NCBI RefSeq assembly: GCF_031143425.1
Contig: NC_090449.1
Coordinates: 781,642,684-781,706,683 of the forward strand
From: Pleurodeles waltl
Lineage: Eukaryota > Chordata > Amphibia > Caudata > Salamandridae
Length of the DNA stretch: 64,000 nucleotides
Reading direction: 5' to 3'
Position 1 is the first letter of the stretch. The number at the start of each line of letters is the position of its first letter. A program made the translations under genes and the position numbers. Under the pieces are notes generated by a model. The model was not told where the DNA came from. It did no database searches and saw only the letters and a list, made by a program, of their open reading frames with translations. Below are positions 21,916 to 34,000 of the stretch, piece after piece.

Positions 21916-22332
21916 GTAGGCATGTTCCTCCAGATAGTAACTTAGGGTATAAATTAACAAAGAAAAGGTTATGGGAAAGTTTTTCGGTAATCTGGCATGG
22001 ACAGCAATTCAATATTGCTGGATATGGAGAGGTGTGCTGACTGCTTGGATGCTGAGAAGAGCTTGAAGGAATGAAATTAAGTGGTAATATGGGAGACATT
22101 TTGTAGTATGTATTTCTTTTACTCTGTTAAGTGAGCTTATGTCACCGTGTTCCAAATGTGTCATCTGTGTTCTATGGAACATCGAGTGGGCAGTTGGTTG
22201 AGAGTGATGTAAAGAGTTGCTGGCTAGCTGTTTGCTGGATGCTTCAAGGTCGTGGGTTGGTTTTCCTGAAGAAATAAAAAACTAGTCTTTCATCTTTGGC
22301 TGGTTACTTTGTGTCTTCTCCAGATTATCACA
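21916..22332 (+). mobile_element. LTR between gypsy A and gypsy B
   Basis: It is bounded on the left by the purine-rich tract that should prime plus-strand synthesis, and on the right by ...atcaca directly before a primer-binding site (22336). It therefore looks like a 3' LTR from one side and a 5' LTR from the other. The left limit is approximate. An aataaaa signal lies at about 22275. Confidence 0.5.
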
Positions 22333-22335
22333 TTT

Positions 22336-22357
22336 TGGTACCAACAGTGGGGTCACG
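22336..22357 (+). promoter_or_regulatory. Primer-binding site, tRNA-Leu type
   Basis: The sequence tggtaccaacagtggggt follows the LTR end within four bases. It matches the complement of a leucine tRNA 3' end (tggtaccaggagtggggt, from memory) with two differences. Confidence 0.6.
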
Positions 22358-22860
22358 TTTGAATTTGAACCCACCGACAAAGGAATACTTTCTTATCTTA
22401 GTACACTGGAACCAGCACTGGGAGTAGATCTGAAATAGCGGTCAGGCTATTTTTATCTTCAAACACCGGTGACGCTATCTTTATTTTCCCTTGTTTTGAT
22501 TTCAACGTTTTATCCTATGAGCGTGTCGTTAAGTGCAGAGGCTTTGTTATGTAGCAATGTGTTATGTTCACGCACTAGACTAAGCGTGACGAAGACCCCA
22601 CAGCTTGCTGGAAGCTCCATGGCAACGCACTAGCAACGCACAGCGTTCACCTTGCACGAAAGATCTTTGAACGAACGATATTCGTATGACATTTCTATGA
22701 CGCTTTGAAGGAATTTTGTATCCTGTTAGTCAGCATTTGGCTCTACTATCAGAGTTTTGAACATTTCTACATTTTAAGAGGATCTGCTTTTATGTTTTGT
22801 CAGACTCTGGAAATCTTTATCTGAACATTATACATTATTTTTGGTGTTTATATTTTATCC

Positions 22861-23680
22861 ATGGCTACAGTGCAAGGAGCACTGCAACCACCACCTTTTC
22901 TGCAGCAGGCAGGCAAACCTGAAATTAAGTGGAAGGAATGGCTGTGAATATTTGAGAAATTCCTTGGCGACGATTGATGCCACGGACTATTTACCAGGCA
23001 AGAAAAATTGTATTATTATTAAATCATTTAGGTGTTGCTGGACAAAGGGTGTTTGACAATCTACCAACTATACCGAGGCCAGCCAGTGATGGGGTTGTTT
23101 GGAATGTTTATCTGGAGGCAAAGACTCGCATGGGCAATCAACATACAGAAGAACACAGTGTTTTATTGGAAAGGCACAATTTTTTTCAAGTCCAAGCAAG
23201 CCAGTGATGAATCGGTGGAAGAATATATTGCGACTTTAAGGGTATTGGCATCCAGTTGGGAATTTGAAAATAATGTGGACATATGCATCAGAGACCATTT
23301 TGTTTTCAATTGTTACTTGAAGAAAATGCAAGAACGCCTATTGACCTGCAGGAATCCTACCTTATCGGAGACGATAGACATTGCCTGGGCCATAGAGAGA
23401 TCTATTTTAACAACACAAGTACTATCCAGTCATAATGCACATGGTGCACAATGCAGCAACTAGGAAGATCTTTCACCAGTCAATCTAGTGGTTGACGAGA
23501 CCTCTATTTGTGCGATTAACCAAAATTTTAAAGGGAAGAGGGGTTCTATTGTGTGCTACAGATGTGGTTAAAACAGTCATGTAGGAAACTATCCCCCATG
23601 TCCTACACTGGGTAAAAAATGTTTCCGCTGTCGGAAAATTTGTCATTTCTAGATAGTATGTAAGAGTTCCTCAGGTAATA
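22861..23680 (+). pseudogene. Gypsy B Gag with zinc-knuckle remnants
   Basis: The frame starts at an ATG at 22861 and soon meets stops. The best part is 23190-23463, with SVEEYIATLRVLASSWEF, a run of capsid helices, and ETIDIAWAIERS. Further on (about 23555-23660) are two CCHC-like knuckles, CYRCG...HVGNYPPC and CFRCRKICHF, each missing a standard residue. The protein would form the particle and bind element RNA. Multiple stops, including one in place of a residue inside the first knuckle, make it inactive. Confidence 0.65.
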
Positions 23681-23759
23681 GTAACAAAATGAGGATTAGT
23701 AATGTGAACATTAATGACAAAGATGATGATGATGTCCGGGACTGAGTTGACAGGTTTTT

Positions 23760-23910
23760 GAATGTCTTATTAGCCATTGAGAGTGATGAATCAAATCACT
23801 TTGATTTGGTTCCTGACAAGAAGATCAAGTTGCCATTTTGCCAAGCAACTATTGATGGTAATACTATCACGGTCATGGCAGATTCTGGGGCTCCGGTAAC
23901 AATTTTATGA
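23760..23910 (+). pseudogene. Gypsy B aspartic protease fragment
   Basis: The frame gives TVMADSGAPVTIL just before a stop at about 23908. DSGA is the active-site motif of the retrotransposon protease. The rest of the domain is frameshifted. Confidence 0.55.
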
Positions 23911-24309
23911 CATTCCGTATATTTTGGCCTACTGATATGCTTCTCATTTCAACAGATATAAATACAAAAGCTTTTGGTGAACAGGATTTGGATTTATTAG
24001 GTTTTTTCGCTTCAACATTGGAATGTTTGGGGAGTAATGCTGTAATGAAAATTTATATAGCTGTTAAAGGTCGGGACATTGTTGATTGGAAAGATTTAGC
24101 GACACTTGGCATTCAATTGAGTCCTGGACACAATGAACCTATTGTTCTTGGTGATATGCCTATTTGCGATTTATCATCAGACAGTAATATTATTGATTCA
24201 TTAATGGAGAAATATTTAGCTGTTTTCAAGGACACCATTGGCAATGTAAAGGGGTTTGAGCATGTGATCACGTTAAAAAAAAAAATGCTATACGAATTAT
24301 ACACAAAGT

Positions 24310-25600
24310 GAGGTAGGTTCCTTTAAGTGCCAGAGGTGACTTAGGAAAACTTTTAGACAAGTTAGTTCAGGAGAAGATTATTGTTCCTACTGATTCTTCA
24401 GAATGGGTTTCTCCAATTGTTTTGACCAAGAAAAAATCTGGAGATTTAAGATTGTGTGTTGACCTCTGGTCATGGAATCAAAGCATACTTGTTGACTGTC
24501 ACCCGTTACCACATATTCAGGAGATGGTGGCCAAGATCGGCAATGCAAAATACTTTTCCACTATAGATTTCCATTCTGTGTATCACCAGATTCCTTTGAG
24601 TGAGGAGTCTCAGGCTTTAACTATTTTTGTGACGCCATTTGGTGCTTACAAATATTCAAGGTTGCCATTTGGTCCGGCGTCTGCTGCCAGTGGTTTCAAG
24701 AGACTTATGGGTTCTTTGTTTAGCCATGAGTCACAAATTCAGGCTTTTCAGGATGATATTTTGGTATTCACAGAAACAATTGAGGAACATGTTGCTAAGT
24801 TAGAAAACGTTTTTGGTACCCTGATGGAGTGTGGTATGATGTAAAATTAAGTAAGTGCAAATGTATGCTACGGAAGGCTGAGTATTTAGGTCACACCATT
24901 TCTAATAAGGGCATCAAACCAAAGGCTTGCAATTTACCTGCTATTAAGTTGGCACCTCCACCTACAGAAAAAAATTCACTTAAATATTTTCTGGGGATGT
25001 GTGATTATTATGCACATTTTGTTCTGGATATGCAACTTTAGTACAAACATTAAGATCACTGCTTTAAAAGGTGTTAAATTTGTATGGTCCAAGAAAATAG
25101 ATAAAGCTTTTGAAGATGTGAAGGAGCTAGTTATCAATTCACCCATATTGCAACTTTATCTACGCCAGTATAAGTCATTCATATCTGTGGATGCCAGTTT
25201 GAAGGGGCTGGGAGCTGTGTTTGGACAATGGGCTTGTAATAAAGAGAACACAGTAGCATTTGCTTCCAGGTCTCTAAGTGAAGCAGAGATGAAATACAGC
25301 ACCATTGAAAGAGATGCTCTTGCATGTTCTTGGGCAGTAGAGAAGTTCAAGACTTACGTGTGGGAAAATCGTTTGACTTATTTACAGATCATAAGCCTCT
25401 TGTTTTTCTCTTAGATGGAAGTGGATTGGGAAAAGCTTCGGCAAGATTAGTTAGACTTGTGTCCAAATTACAAGAGAACAGTTTTAAAATCAAGTATCTA
25501 CAAGGAGGGAGGAATTGCAGCGTGAAAGGAGTCATTCAAATGGCATGGGCCAATAAAGAAAATGTTAAATCAATGGTGTTTGATTACGTGTGAAAATATC
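24310..25600 (+). pseudogene. Gypsy B reverse transcriptase and RNase H
   Basis: This is the best-kept gypsy gene in the window. The fingers (SGDLRLCVDLWSWNQ, about 24437) and palm (AKYFSTIDFHSVYHQIPL, about 24546) are followed by KYSRLPFGPASAA (about 24650) and AFQDDILVF (about 24742), where the usual YVDD or FVDD is FQDD but both aspartates remain. The thumb and connection follow (KAEYLGHTISNKGI). After frameshifts at about 24840 and 25020 comes RNase H, with FISVDASLKGLGAVFGQ and SRSLSEAEMKYSTIERDALA. A last shift near 25360 moves LFTDHKPLVFLL into another frame. At least three frameshifts make it inactive. Confidence 0.8.
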
Positions 25601-26149
25601 ACTACAAATACTGTACCTGATAAAATTAATTTTGCTGAGATGAAGGACACCCAGTACCACGTTAGTGAAAGCATGGGTTAAGTAATTAGTTTCAGATGAG
25701 AGTATGGATTCACTTAGAAAAGGTGTTGAGTAACATTAAGGTTAGAGACTGGCTCAAGGTGAAACCTAGGACGCATTAAGAGAGGGTGGATAAAAATTAT
25801 TAGAGAAAGGTGAGTAATGAAATCGCAGGAGGGTAACATAGTATGGACAGGATGAAAGAGGACATGTCAATGAAGAAGAAGAGTGTATTGGGTACATAAT
25901 GACTGATTATTGTGATGTTTTGGGGAGGTCCAAAATGAGAGACGGTTCCTAAAGTGGCTAGTGGTAATGGTATGGTAAGCAGGAGGTTAGCCCAAGAGAT
26001 GATGACATGGTGCATGGCATAGGCATGTGAGAGCTCATAGATCATGTATGTCTCCCAGGTACCTGCATGATTATGTAACATGAAGAATACATTTTTTACA
26101 TGTTTGTTATATTCTTGTCTTTTCACTTTATAGTTTTCATTGTATATAG
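25601..26149 (+). other. Gypsy B region where integrase is expected
   Basis: A few residues after 25600 resemble the lead-in to a gypsy integrase (INFAEMKDTQYHVSE), but no HHCC or DDE core follows. The gap to the LTR is only about 550 bases, too short for a full integrase. Confidence 0.45.
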
Positions 26150-26330
26150 GGAAGATGTGATGTGACTAAGTTAAGATTGCAATCCATAAATAATTCAGTG
26201 ATTCTGCCAAACCTGAGGTTTGAGGATTCCAAACCAGTTGGTTGTTCGCTGGCTAGTGAGGGAGCACCACACTTGGGTCAATCCTACTAATTAATGAAAT
26301 TTTGTCTATATCGGAACTCCTGTGCTTCAT
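26150..26330 (+). mobile_element. Gypsy LTR (same type as 8331-8490)
   Basis: It begins near tgtgatgtgact and carries ggattccaaacc, gttgttcgctggct and tcctactaat in the same order as the 8331 copy. It lies downstream of gypsy B on the same strand. Its similarity to the LTR at 21916-22332 is weak, so whether it is the true 3' LTR of element B is not settled. Confidence 0.5.
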
Positions 26331-29300
26331 ACTGTAGAAGGATTCCTTACAGAGTCTGTGCCGGTGCAGTGGGATAAACTGTCTTTGACTGTAAGGAACT
26401 ATATAGTCAATACAAGGTTATTAATGTCATCATCAATGTACTTGGAGTTACGGTTTAAAAGGGTTCATAGCAACACAGGCTGGTGGCTCTCAACACTCTG
26501 AACAGATGCTGCATTGAAGGTGGATTACTAAAGCATCCTGTGCGTGTACATTCAAAACTTTACCAAAGAGGTGTGTTTTGACGTGTCCATAATTACTTAG
26601 GCAGCGGCTTGACTGGAGCCAAGAACACTGACCTATTAAATCAGTGATATTTGATTTAAACATTTGGAACATTGAAGAATTGACACCACTTCAGCAGTTT
26701 GTAGATAGCGGTAAACATGTTGTCCTTTTCTACGACTAATTATCCATATTTCATCTTGAAATCAAACCACACTAATTTAAGTTCACGATTCTGCATACAG
26801 TTTTCTCTAAATCAATAATTCCTATCTGGGGTATAAGGCTTTGTACCTTAGACAAGCATAAACACAGAATCACTGCCAATGGAGTACAAAGCTTTGTACG
26901 CCAGGTAGGTATAAGCACTGCTGATGGAGAAAAGAGGGAAACAGCCATTCTTTGCTTGTGGTCATCTGTATATCTGAAAGAAAAAAATAAAGTGTGTGTG
27001 AGAAACAGGAAGAGAGAAAGTGATACATGAACGAAGGAACGCAGTACAAGGGAAGTTAAGGAGTGCAAGGGAGGATTGAGCAAGAGGGTGTAGAGAAAGG
27101 CAAGTAAAAGAGGTTTTGGTATGCAAAGGGTAAGAGAAGCTCCAATCACAAGGAAAAGGGCGGGGGAGCCACACAATGGATGATATTATGTGTGTCTGCT
27201 AAGCATTCAATGCTGTTCTTGGGGAGTCAAGTCAGCATCAAAAATATGGTCTGCAGAATTGCACCACAGCAACTTGTCAGGTGCATGGATCTCATATAGG
27301 GGTCACACCCTTGGTCTGCTCTGCGTTTCCTCTGACATGGTCCATGCAGTTCTATCAGCAGGATCATTTAATTGGGGTTGCCAAATAGAAGCGAAATACA
27401 GATCCTCTCTCTGGCCCAGTGGTGCTGGCGTGGGTGGGATGCCTCCCTGTCTTGGAGGCTCCTTTGCCACTTCAAGTTAGTTTTCAGATCAGTCAGCAGG
27501 CTGTAGCCAGCCATGTCCTGTGTGAAGAAACAGCGAGGCTAGTCCTACTCTGCAGAAATGAAAGTAACAAGTGATTTTTATTTGTAGGTGTAGGTGCAGC
27601 AGACAGCCATTTAGCAACCATACTGTTAATGGGATCTCTTGCTATAGACTTCGGTAGCTTGCATTTGGATGGTGGACAAATTAAAAATATTTCCTTTAAT
27701 TTGAGTTCATGACCATCTCAACATTTGCACACGTCTTACTGGCACTTGGTTTAGATTCAGAGATATGCTTTGTGTAACTGAAGATTGACTGAAAGTTCAG
27801 AGCCATGCTTCAGGCTGCACAGTGGAAAATGGCTGGGAGGTCAGAGTTCAGCTGGCTCTCACGTGATGAAAGTTATAAAGCTCTGGCCTCTGAGAGAAGT
27901 GTTATCTTCAAGACTTCACTACTCCATTGCACGACTGATTAAATATAACATTGCTCTAACAAGCAAGATGCTCAAGAGCACAGTCACACTGAAACTCCAC
28001 TAGGAGCAGAAACTCTTCAATTTAGTTCCGAGTTTTTTGCCACTCTCCACTCTAAACAGATCTCTGATGGAGAGTTGACATGGATTTTTAGTAAAATTTA
28101 CACTTTATGCCTGGCTTGCATCACAAATGTGTTGCAAATCCAACACAAACTGTTCTCTTGGCATTTACTTTCCAATTCAAATCATGATTTGGATTGCAAA
28201 GTTGCACACGGTTACTTGAATTAACTGCATGTGCTACTTTGCGTCAAGGGCCTGTCCCATGAGAGGACATGGTCGTACCCATGTAACTATCCATGACTTT
28301 CACAAATCCATATCTACTAACATTTGTAGACTGGAACTTGCTCCCAAGGTTACACCTCCTCAAGGCAGAGGTAACAGGGGAGTAAGTTTATCAGTCTCCA
28401 CACTTTTCCAACTTTGCACATGTTGTACTGTAAGCACATATGCAAAGTGGAAAACTATTAAACTATGTCAAAGCATAGTTTTTTTTACTAGGATACCCTT
28501 ACTAAGGGGTTGTGCTTGATGTATGTGTGTGTGAGACTGACAAAAGGCCACTTAAAGTGTGCCAGCACTGTTTTCCTCGCTCCCTTTGGTTGCTGCTCTC
28601 GGTTCAGTCAAACGTTGCTAAATATGGCACTTTGCTTTGAGAAAGTACATTTTGTTGGGTTATTACTTAAATTAGTTGCATTTATGTAACAACTCAGGTT
28701 CTTGCATAGTGTGTTAATGCTAAAGCCTTCATTTAAAGACTGCTGGGCTCAACAATATTGTTTTGATGAATGTGCTGCAAATACTACTGTTCATTTAACA
28801 CCTGTTAAGGGGTAAAGTGATATTAGCAGCTCGAGAAATGTAGTAATACTGTTATCAGCACATGAAAGTGGTGCCCATTAGCTTCGGCTTTACAAATTCG
28901 AAGACATGCAGAGACACAGTTGCAACGTTATCCCCTATTTAATTCTAGGTTTGCTGTAAAAATCACAACTACGGATTGTAATAATTATCAGAGTTGTCAT
29001 TACCAGGGATGCTTCAATGATCTCTGAACGATGGCTGATATAGAGTAGTGGGCGCTAATAGTGTAAAGTTACTTTTTGCACATGCTCTGAGGTGTAACAT
29101 ATACCATTTATGTGTCAACACCCGTCCCTGCATAATAGGATGCAAACTGAGCAAACACTAACTTGAGAACCCAAACAATTGGCTAATTTATAGATGCACA
29201 ATTTGCACCCGTTTTGGTGTCCCGATCAGGTTAGCAATGGAGAGAAAAGTGAAGGCGACAGCTAAAGATTAAAAGACTCTTTAAAGCTGTTAGAATTAAC

Positions 29301-29495
29301 CCATGCATTTACATCTATTTTGACCAATAGCATCTGCTTCCTTGTGTGTGACTATGATTTGTACAGCAGGTAGAGGCACTCCAGGCTCAGTGGTATGATG
29401 GGCCACTCACTGCACCCTAATTTTAGCTGACATTTACTACCCAAACGAAGAGCAGTTCAGCTCATTTTTCTTGTATGTTTAGGTATTTACATATA
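26331..29495. other. Spacer without recognisable feature
   Basis: In 3.1 kb I see only short open frames without known motifs, and no repeat I recognise. Confidence 0.45.
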
Positions 29496-31045
29496 CAGGG
29501 AGTGCAGAATTATTAGGCAAATGAGTATTTTGACCACATCATCCTCTTTATGCATGTTGTCTTACTCCAAGCTGTATAGGCTCGAAAGCCTACTACCAAT
29601 TAAGCATATTAGGTGATGTGCATCTCTGTAATGAGAAGGGGTGTGGTCTAATGACATCAACACCCTATATCAGGTGTGCATAATTAGGCAACTTCCTTTC
29701 CTTTGGCAAAATGGGTCAAAAGAAGGACTTGACAGGCTCAGAAAAGTAAAAAATAGTGAGATATCTTGCAGAGGGATGCAGCACTCTTAAAATTGCAAAG
29801 CTTCTGAAGCGTGATCATCGAACAATCAAGCGTTTCATTCAAAATAGTCAACAGGGTCGCAAGAAGCGTGTGGAAAAACCAAGGCGCAAATAACTGCCCA
29901 TGAACTGAGAAAAGTCAAGCGTGCAGCTGCCACGATGCCACTTGCCACCAGTTTGGCCATATTTCAGAGCTGCAACATCACTGGAGTGCCCAAAAGCACA
30001 AGGTGTGCAATACTCAGAGACATGGCCAAGGTAAGAAAGGCTGAAAGACGACCACCACTGAACAAGACACACAAGCTGAAACGTCAAGACTGGGCCAATA
30101 AATCTCAAGACTGATTTTTATAAGGTTTTATGGACTGATGAAATGAGTGAGTCTTGATGGGCCAGATGGATGGGCCCGTGGCTGGATTGGTAAAGGGCAG
30201 AGAGCTCCAGTCCGACTCAGACGCCAGCAAGGTGGAGGTGGAGTACTGGTTTGGGCTGGTATCATCAAAGATGAGCTTGTGGGGCCTTTTCGGGTTGAGG
30301 ATGGAGTCAAGCTCAACTCCCAGTCCTACTGCCAGTTCCTGGAAGACACCTTCTTCAAGCAGTGGTACAGGAAGAAGTCTGCATCCTTCAAGAAAAACAT
30401 GATTTTCATGCAGGACAATGCTCCATCACACGCGTCCAAGTACTCCACAGCGTGGCTGGCAAGAAAGGGTATAAAAGAAGGAAATCTAATGACATGGCCT
30501 CCTTGTTCACCTGATCTGAACCCCATTGAGAACCTGTGGTCCATCATCAAATGTGAGATTTACAAGGAGGGAAAACAGTACACCTCTCTGAACAGTGTCT
30601 GGGAGGCTGTGGTTGCTGCTGCACGCAATGTTGATGGTGAACAGATCAAAACACTGACAGAATCCATGGATGGCAGGCTTTTGAGTGTCCTTGCAAAGAA
30701 AGGTGGCTATATTGGTCACTGATTTGTTTTTGTTTTTGAATGTCAGAAATGTATATTTGTGAATGTTGAGATGTTATATTGGTTTCACTGGTAATAATAA
30801 ATAATTGAAATGGGTATATATTTTTTTTTTGTTAAGTTGCCTAATAATTATGCACAGTAATAGTCACCTGCACACACAGATATCCCCCTAACATAGCTAA
30901 AACTAAAAACAAACTAAAAACTACTTCCAAAAATATTCAGCTTTGATATTAATGAGTTTTTTGGGTTCATTGAGAACATGGTTGTTGTTCAATAATAAAA
31001 TTAATCCTCAAAAATACAACTTGCCTAATAATTCTGCACTCCCTG
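29496..31045 (+). mobile_element. Tc1/mariner-type transposon (DD37E), 1550 bp
   Basis: Both ends carry the same 25-base terminal inverted repeat (cagggagtgcagaattatta then ggcaa), identical at 29496-29520 and 31021-31045. Each end is flanked by the TA target duplication. A second, inner copy of the motif lies at 29675-29693 and, inverted, at 30835-30856, an IR/DR layout with two transposase-binding sites per end. The single transposase gene is broken. The element end to end is complete, so it could still be mobilised by a transposase supplied in trans. Confidence 0.9.
29711..30722 (+). pseudogene. Tc1-like DD37E transposase, broken
   Basis: The protein would cut and paste the element. The ATG at 29711 starts MGQKKDLTGSEK, then a stop falls at 29747. 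A helix-turn-helix follows (IAKLLKRDHRTIKRF, about 29790-29840). Frameshifts lie near 29885 and 30110-30145. The catalytic domain has WTDEM (first Asp, about 30127), MQDNAPSH (second Asp, about 30410) and PDLNPIENLW (Glu, about 30525). I count 37 residues between the second Asp and the Glu, so DD37E. The C-terminal 191 residues (30147-30722) are fully open. This spacing matches a known Tc1-like vertebrate group (TRT, named from memory). Confidence 0.85.
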
Positions 31046-34000
31046 TATAAATGAGCCTGACCAGAAGCCTGTACGAATTCTTTCAGGACACCTAACCATA
31101 GATAAATGCTTACATATATTGTGACTCTGATCACTACAGTGATATTCTTCATTTTACAAAATCAGAGTGGAAACGAAATGCCGACTATGCTTACATTCTT
31201 AACATTGAAATTAGTATATTTAACCAAGCCCTTATTAATACTGCAAAATGTGATCCCTTTTAGAGATTTGTGTCAAGCTTTTACCAGTGATAAAATGTTG
31301 ATTAATTCTGCTTTTTTAGAAACTGTCTAAAGTAAATGCAGTCGGTGGTGTGTTAGTGCATAATTACGCATCACTTTGAAATATCTATGTTTTATATGTG
31401 CTTAACACTGGTGTTAAACATGTACCTAGGGTCAAGTGTTACAGATAAAGGATCGGGGGCAGAGAAGTAGTAATTAGCCAAGATCACACAAATTGTTAAG
31501 CGTGAAGGTTCGGAAAGAGTGGATGGCGTAGAATGCAGACAAATGCCATTGGCATTGAAGAGTTAAGGGGCAATAACTTTCTGGCACAAACAAAAGTAAA
31601 GGCAATTATTTTCTGTATGTCACATGGATAGTCGGTATGGGGCAAAACAACTTTGCGGGTATTATTTCTGGCACTGGAACTTTGAGGTTCACAGTCTCTT
31701 TGCCACCATACATTTATAGTACAGTAGTATAGTCACACAAAAGTAATCATTTAAGTTCCTGTGCTATAAAACACATGTAACGTAATATGACACGCACTGT
31801 TGGAATGGAATGTGTTCTTTACAGTTACTTAACAGAATGAGTTTCTTTGAAAAGAGAGCTTTTATCATCTTGAAGGACAGTTGCTTTTCAGTCACGTCAC
31901 TTCCTGGAGTTAAGGATAGTGAGGCCACTTCAAGTGATGTCACAAGTGCGTTTGGCAAAATGTGATGTCACTTCCCCTGGCATGCTGGTGAATTGACGAA
32001 TGTGATATGATGTGCCACCAAACCCTGTCATTTTATAGCTTTTGAAATGTTACAACTGTTTTAGTCTAAGAACTTCAGAACTACATGGACTTCAATGAAT
32101 GAAATTCTGGCAACTGGAAGCAAGCACCACTTGCTCTCATTTTATGCAAACACCGCTCACTTGTTCAGCACAACGCTGATTCAGAGTAGTCACAGTAGAA
32201 AAGAACACATTTATATAAGGGTAGTGCTCGGCTATTAGTATCCGTTTTGTGTAACTCAGCAAGACATTTCCCAATATTTGGTTTTAAGTGGTAGGCCCTC
32301 AGAAACACAGATCCATGTAATTCAAGACGGACCATTAATGGAGCTTAGAGTTTTAGTATTATAAAGACATAACCCACATTTTATTATTGTAAGAATGTTT
32401 ATGTATGTCCATTATTAACAGATAAACGCACTTCTCCTCGGGCAATTCAATGATGAGCAAAAGGAAGAGCTGACAAGCCCTGAGGGACACGGATATAAAC
32501 TAGACACATCACACTGCTCTACAAGAAACATCTGATTAAAGAGAGTGTATTACAAAGCCTTGCAAATCTGATTAAATAAAAAATGCAGCTTACTTTCGAA
32601 GATGTTCAGAAAGCAGATACTTTAACACATGACCAAAACTTTGTCCCGGGATGTAGCCTCTTTGCCTGGAAATCATGTTCTTTGACAAGCTGATGGGATG
32701 AACTTCTCCAGACATGCACATTTTTGTGGTCTATGATTTTATTCCCAAGACAAGGAATGGTTCCGCAGTAGAAGCAAGTAACTGAGTGCTTAATTTATTA
32801 ACAAACAATTAGTTATTAGCAGGGAGGTAAACCGTTGTCTAGTTAATTCCATACTGGTATATACCACACCCCCAAGATCTCTAAGAACACGATCCTTAGA
32901 TAATCCTCTACATTGCAAACTTAAAATGAAGAATTGATTTTACTGATGAATGAATTGTAACATAAGCGAAATGTTTGCCTAGCATCCACGGTAAATGAGG
33001 AAGTTGCCCAAGTGCATCCGAAAAGCTACTTTCTCGGTATTTGCAGCAGCTCAATTGTTGGTCACTTATATATATCGACCAGAGTACTTAGGTCTGCTAC
33101 TTCAGTTAATGTACATAGGTGAAGATAGAAGATATCACTCACCATGAAACTTAATTGTATTTTTTTGACCCTGCGCTACATCCTCAATGGGTATGTTTAC
33201 ACGATCTGTGGATAGATCATATCCTGGCTACTTGATCCTACATTATATATCAAGTTACTTTTTGGTTAAAAGGTCATTAGATAGGAAGGCTATAACAGTT
33301 TGTGTAGAGGATAAGAGGGATAAGAATGTGCTTGTACTACAGTCTGTGGGTTTGGAGCAGAAATGCCCATCTGGGAGCATGCTTGCCTGGTGTGAATAGA
33401 CAGGGGAACCATGCCAGAGCAGAAGGGTTTCAGGGGGGGATTACGGAGGGCTTTTGCAGCAGAGGGGGGTAAGGCTTTAAGTGCATGGCAGTCGTAGGCC
33501 AAGCAGCAGGTCTGAATTATATTCTGGCACTCTAATGCAGTTTGTAGCAACTATTCAAAAGAAGTATAGCTTTTCAAGTCTGTGATAAGTCTGGCTATAG
33601 TGTTTTAAATATTTGGCGATCTGTCCACCTAGTGTTTTGAGAGACTGGCATGGAAGCCACCGGCAGTGCCATGTTTCGCTCTGACTACACTTCCCATTCC
33701 TTAATAAATGTTGAGGAGTGTCCATCTAGATTTCCTGAGCCAGTAAAATCTTTTATTTAATTCATTTACCTGGTAAGACATATCTGGGTCGCTGTTCTGA
33801 GATCCAACAAGATTATCCATGGAAGTAGCAAAAGTGACTTGGAGGTTTTAGAAGGTGGTGAATACCAGGATGCAGCTTTGGGAGAGGAGGATGCATTTTG
33901 GAGTTGGTATGGGAACATTAGTTTGAGATCTACTCCGTTTTAGAGCACTTCCATCACCATGGCTGGAATGCACATGTTCTTGAAAACACTGGAATAATTA

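Larger units (their letters stand above)
19600..22332 (+). mobile_element. Ty3/gypsy element A, degenerate, ending in an LTR
   Basis: The internal region holds RT, RNase H and a trace of the C-terminal pol end on the plus strand. It is then followed by a purine-rich tract (tgaggggaggtagg, 21906-21919) and an LTR ending at 22332. A PLE-like fragment (20640-21170) interrupts it between RNase H motifs. The start is approximate and no upstream LTR was identified. Confidence 0.6.
22333..26330 (+). mobile_element. Ty3/gypsy element B, degenerate
   Basis: After the primer-binding site come a leader, gag (22861-23680), an aspartic protease piece (23760-23910), RT and RNase H (24310-25600), and then a region without a recognisable integrase. 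It ends at an LTR of the type also seen at 8331. All reading frames are interrupted, though long stretches stay open, which suggests a moderately old copy. Confidence 0.7.

Noticed and set aside
26772..27176. 134-residue minus-strand open frame with hydrophobic stretches
   Set aside because: It has no recognisable domain. The hydrophobic runs come from purine-rich plus-strand sequence, so I did not call a gene.
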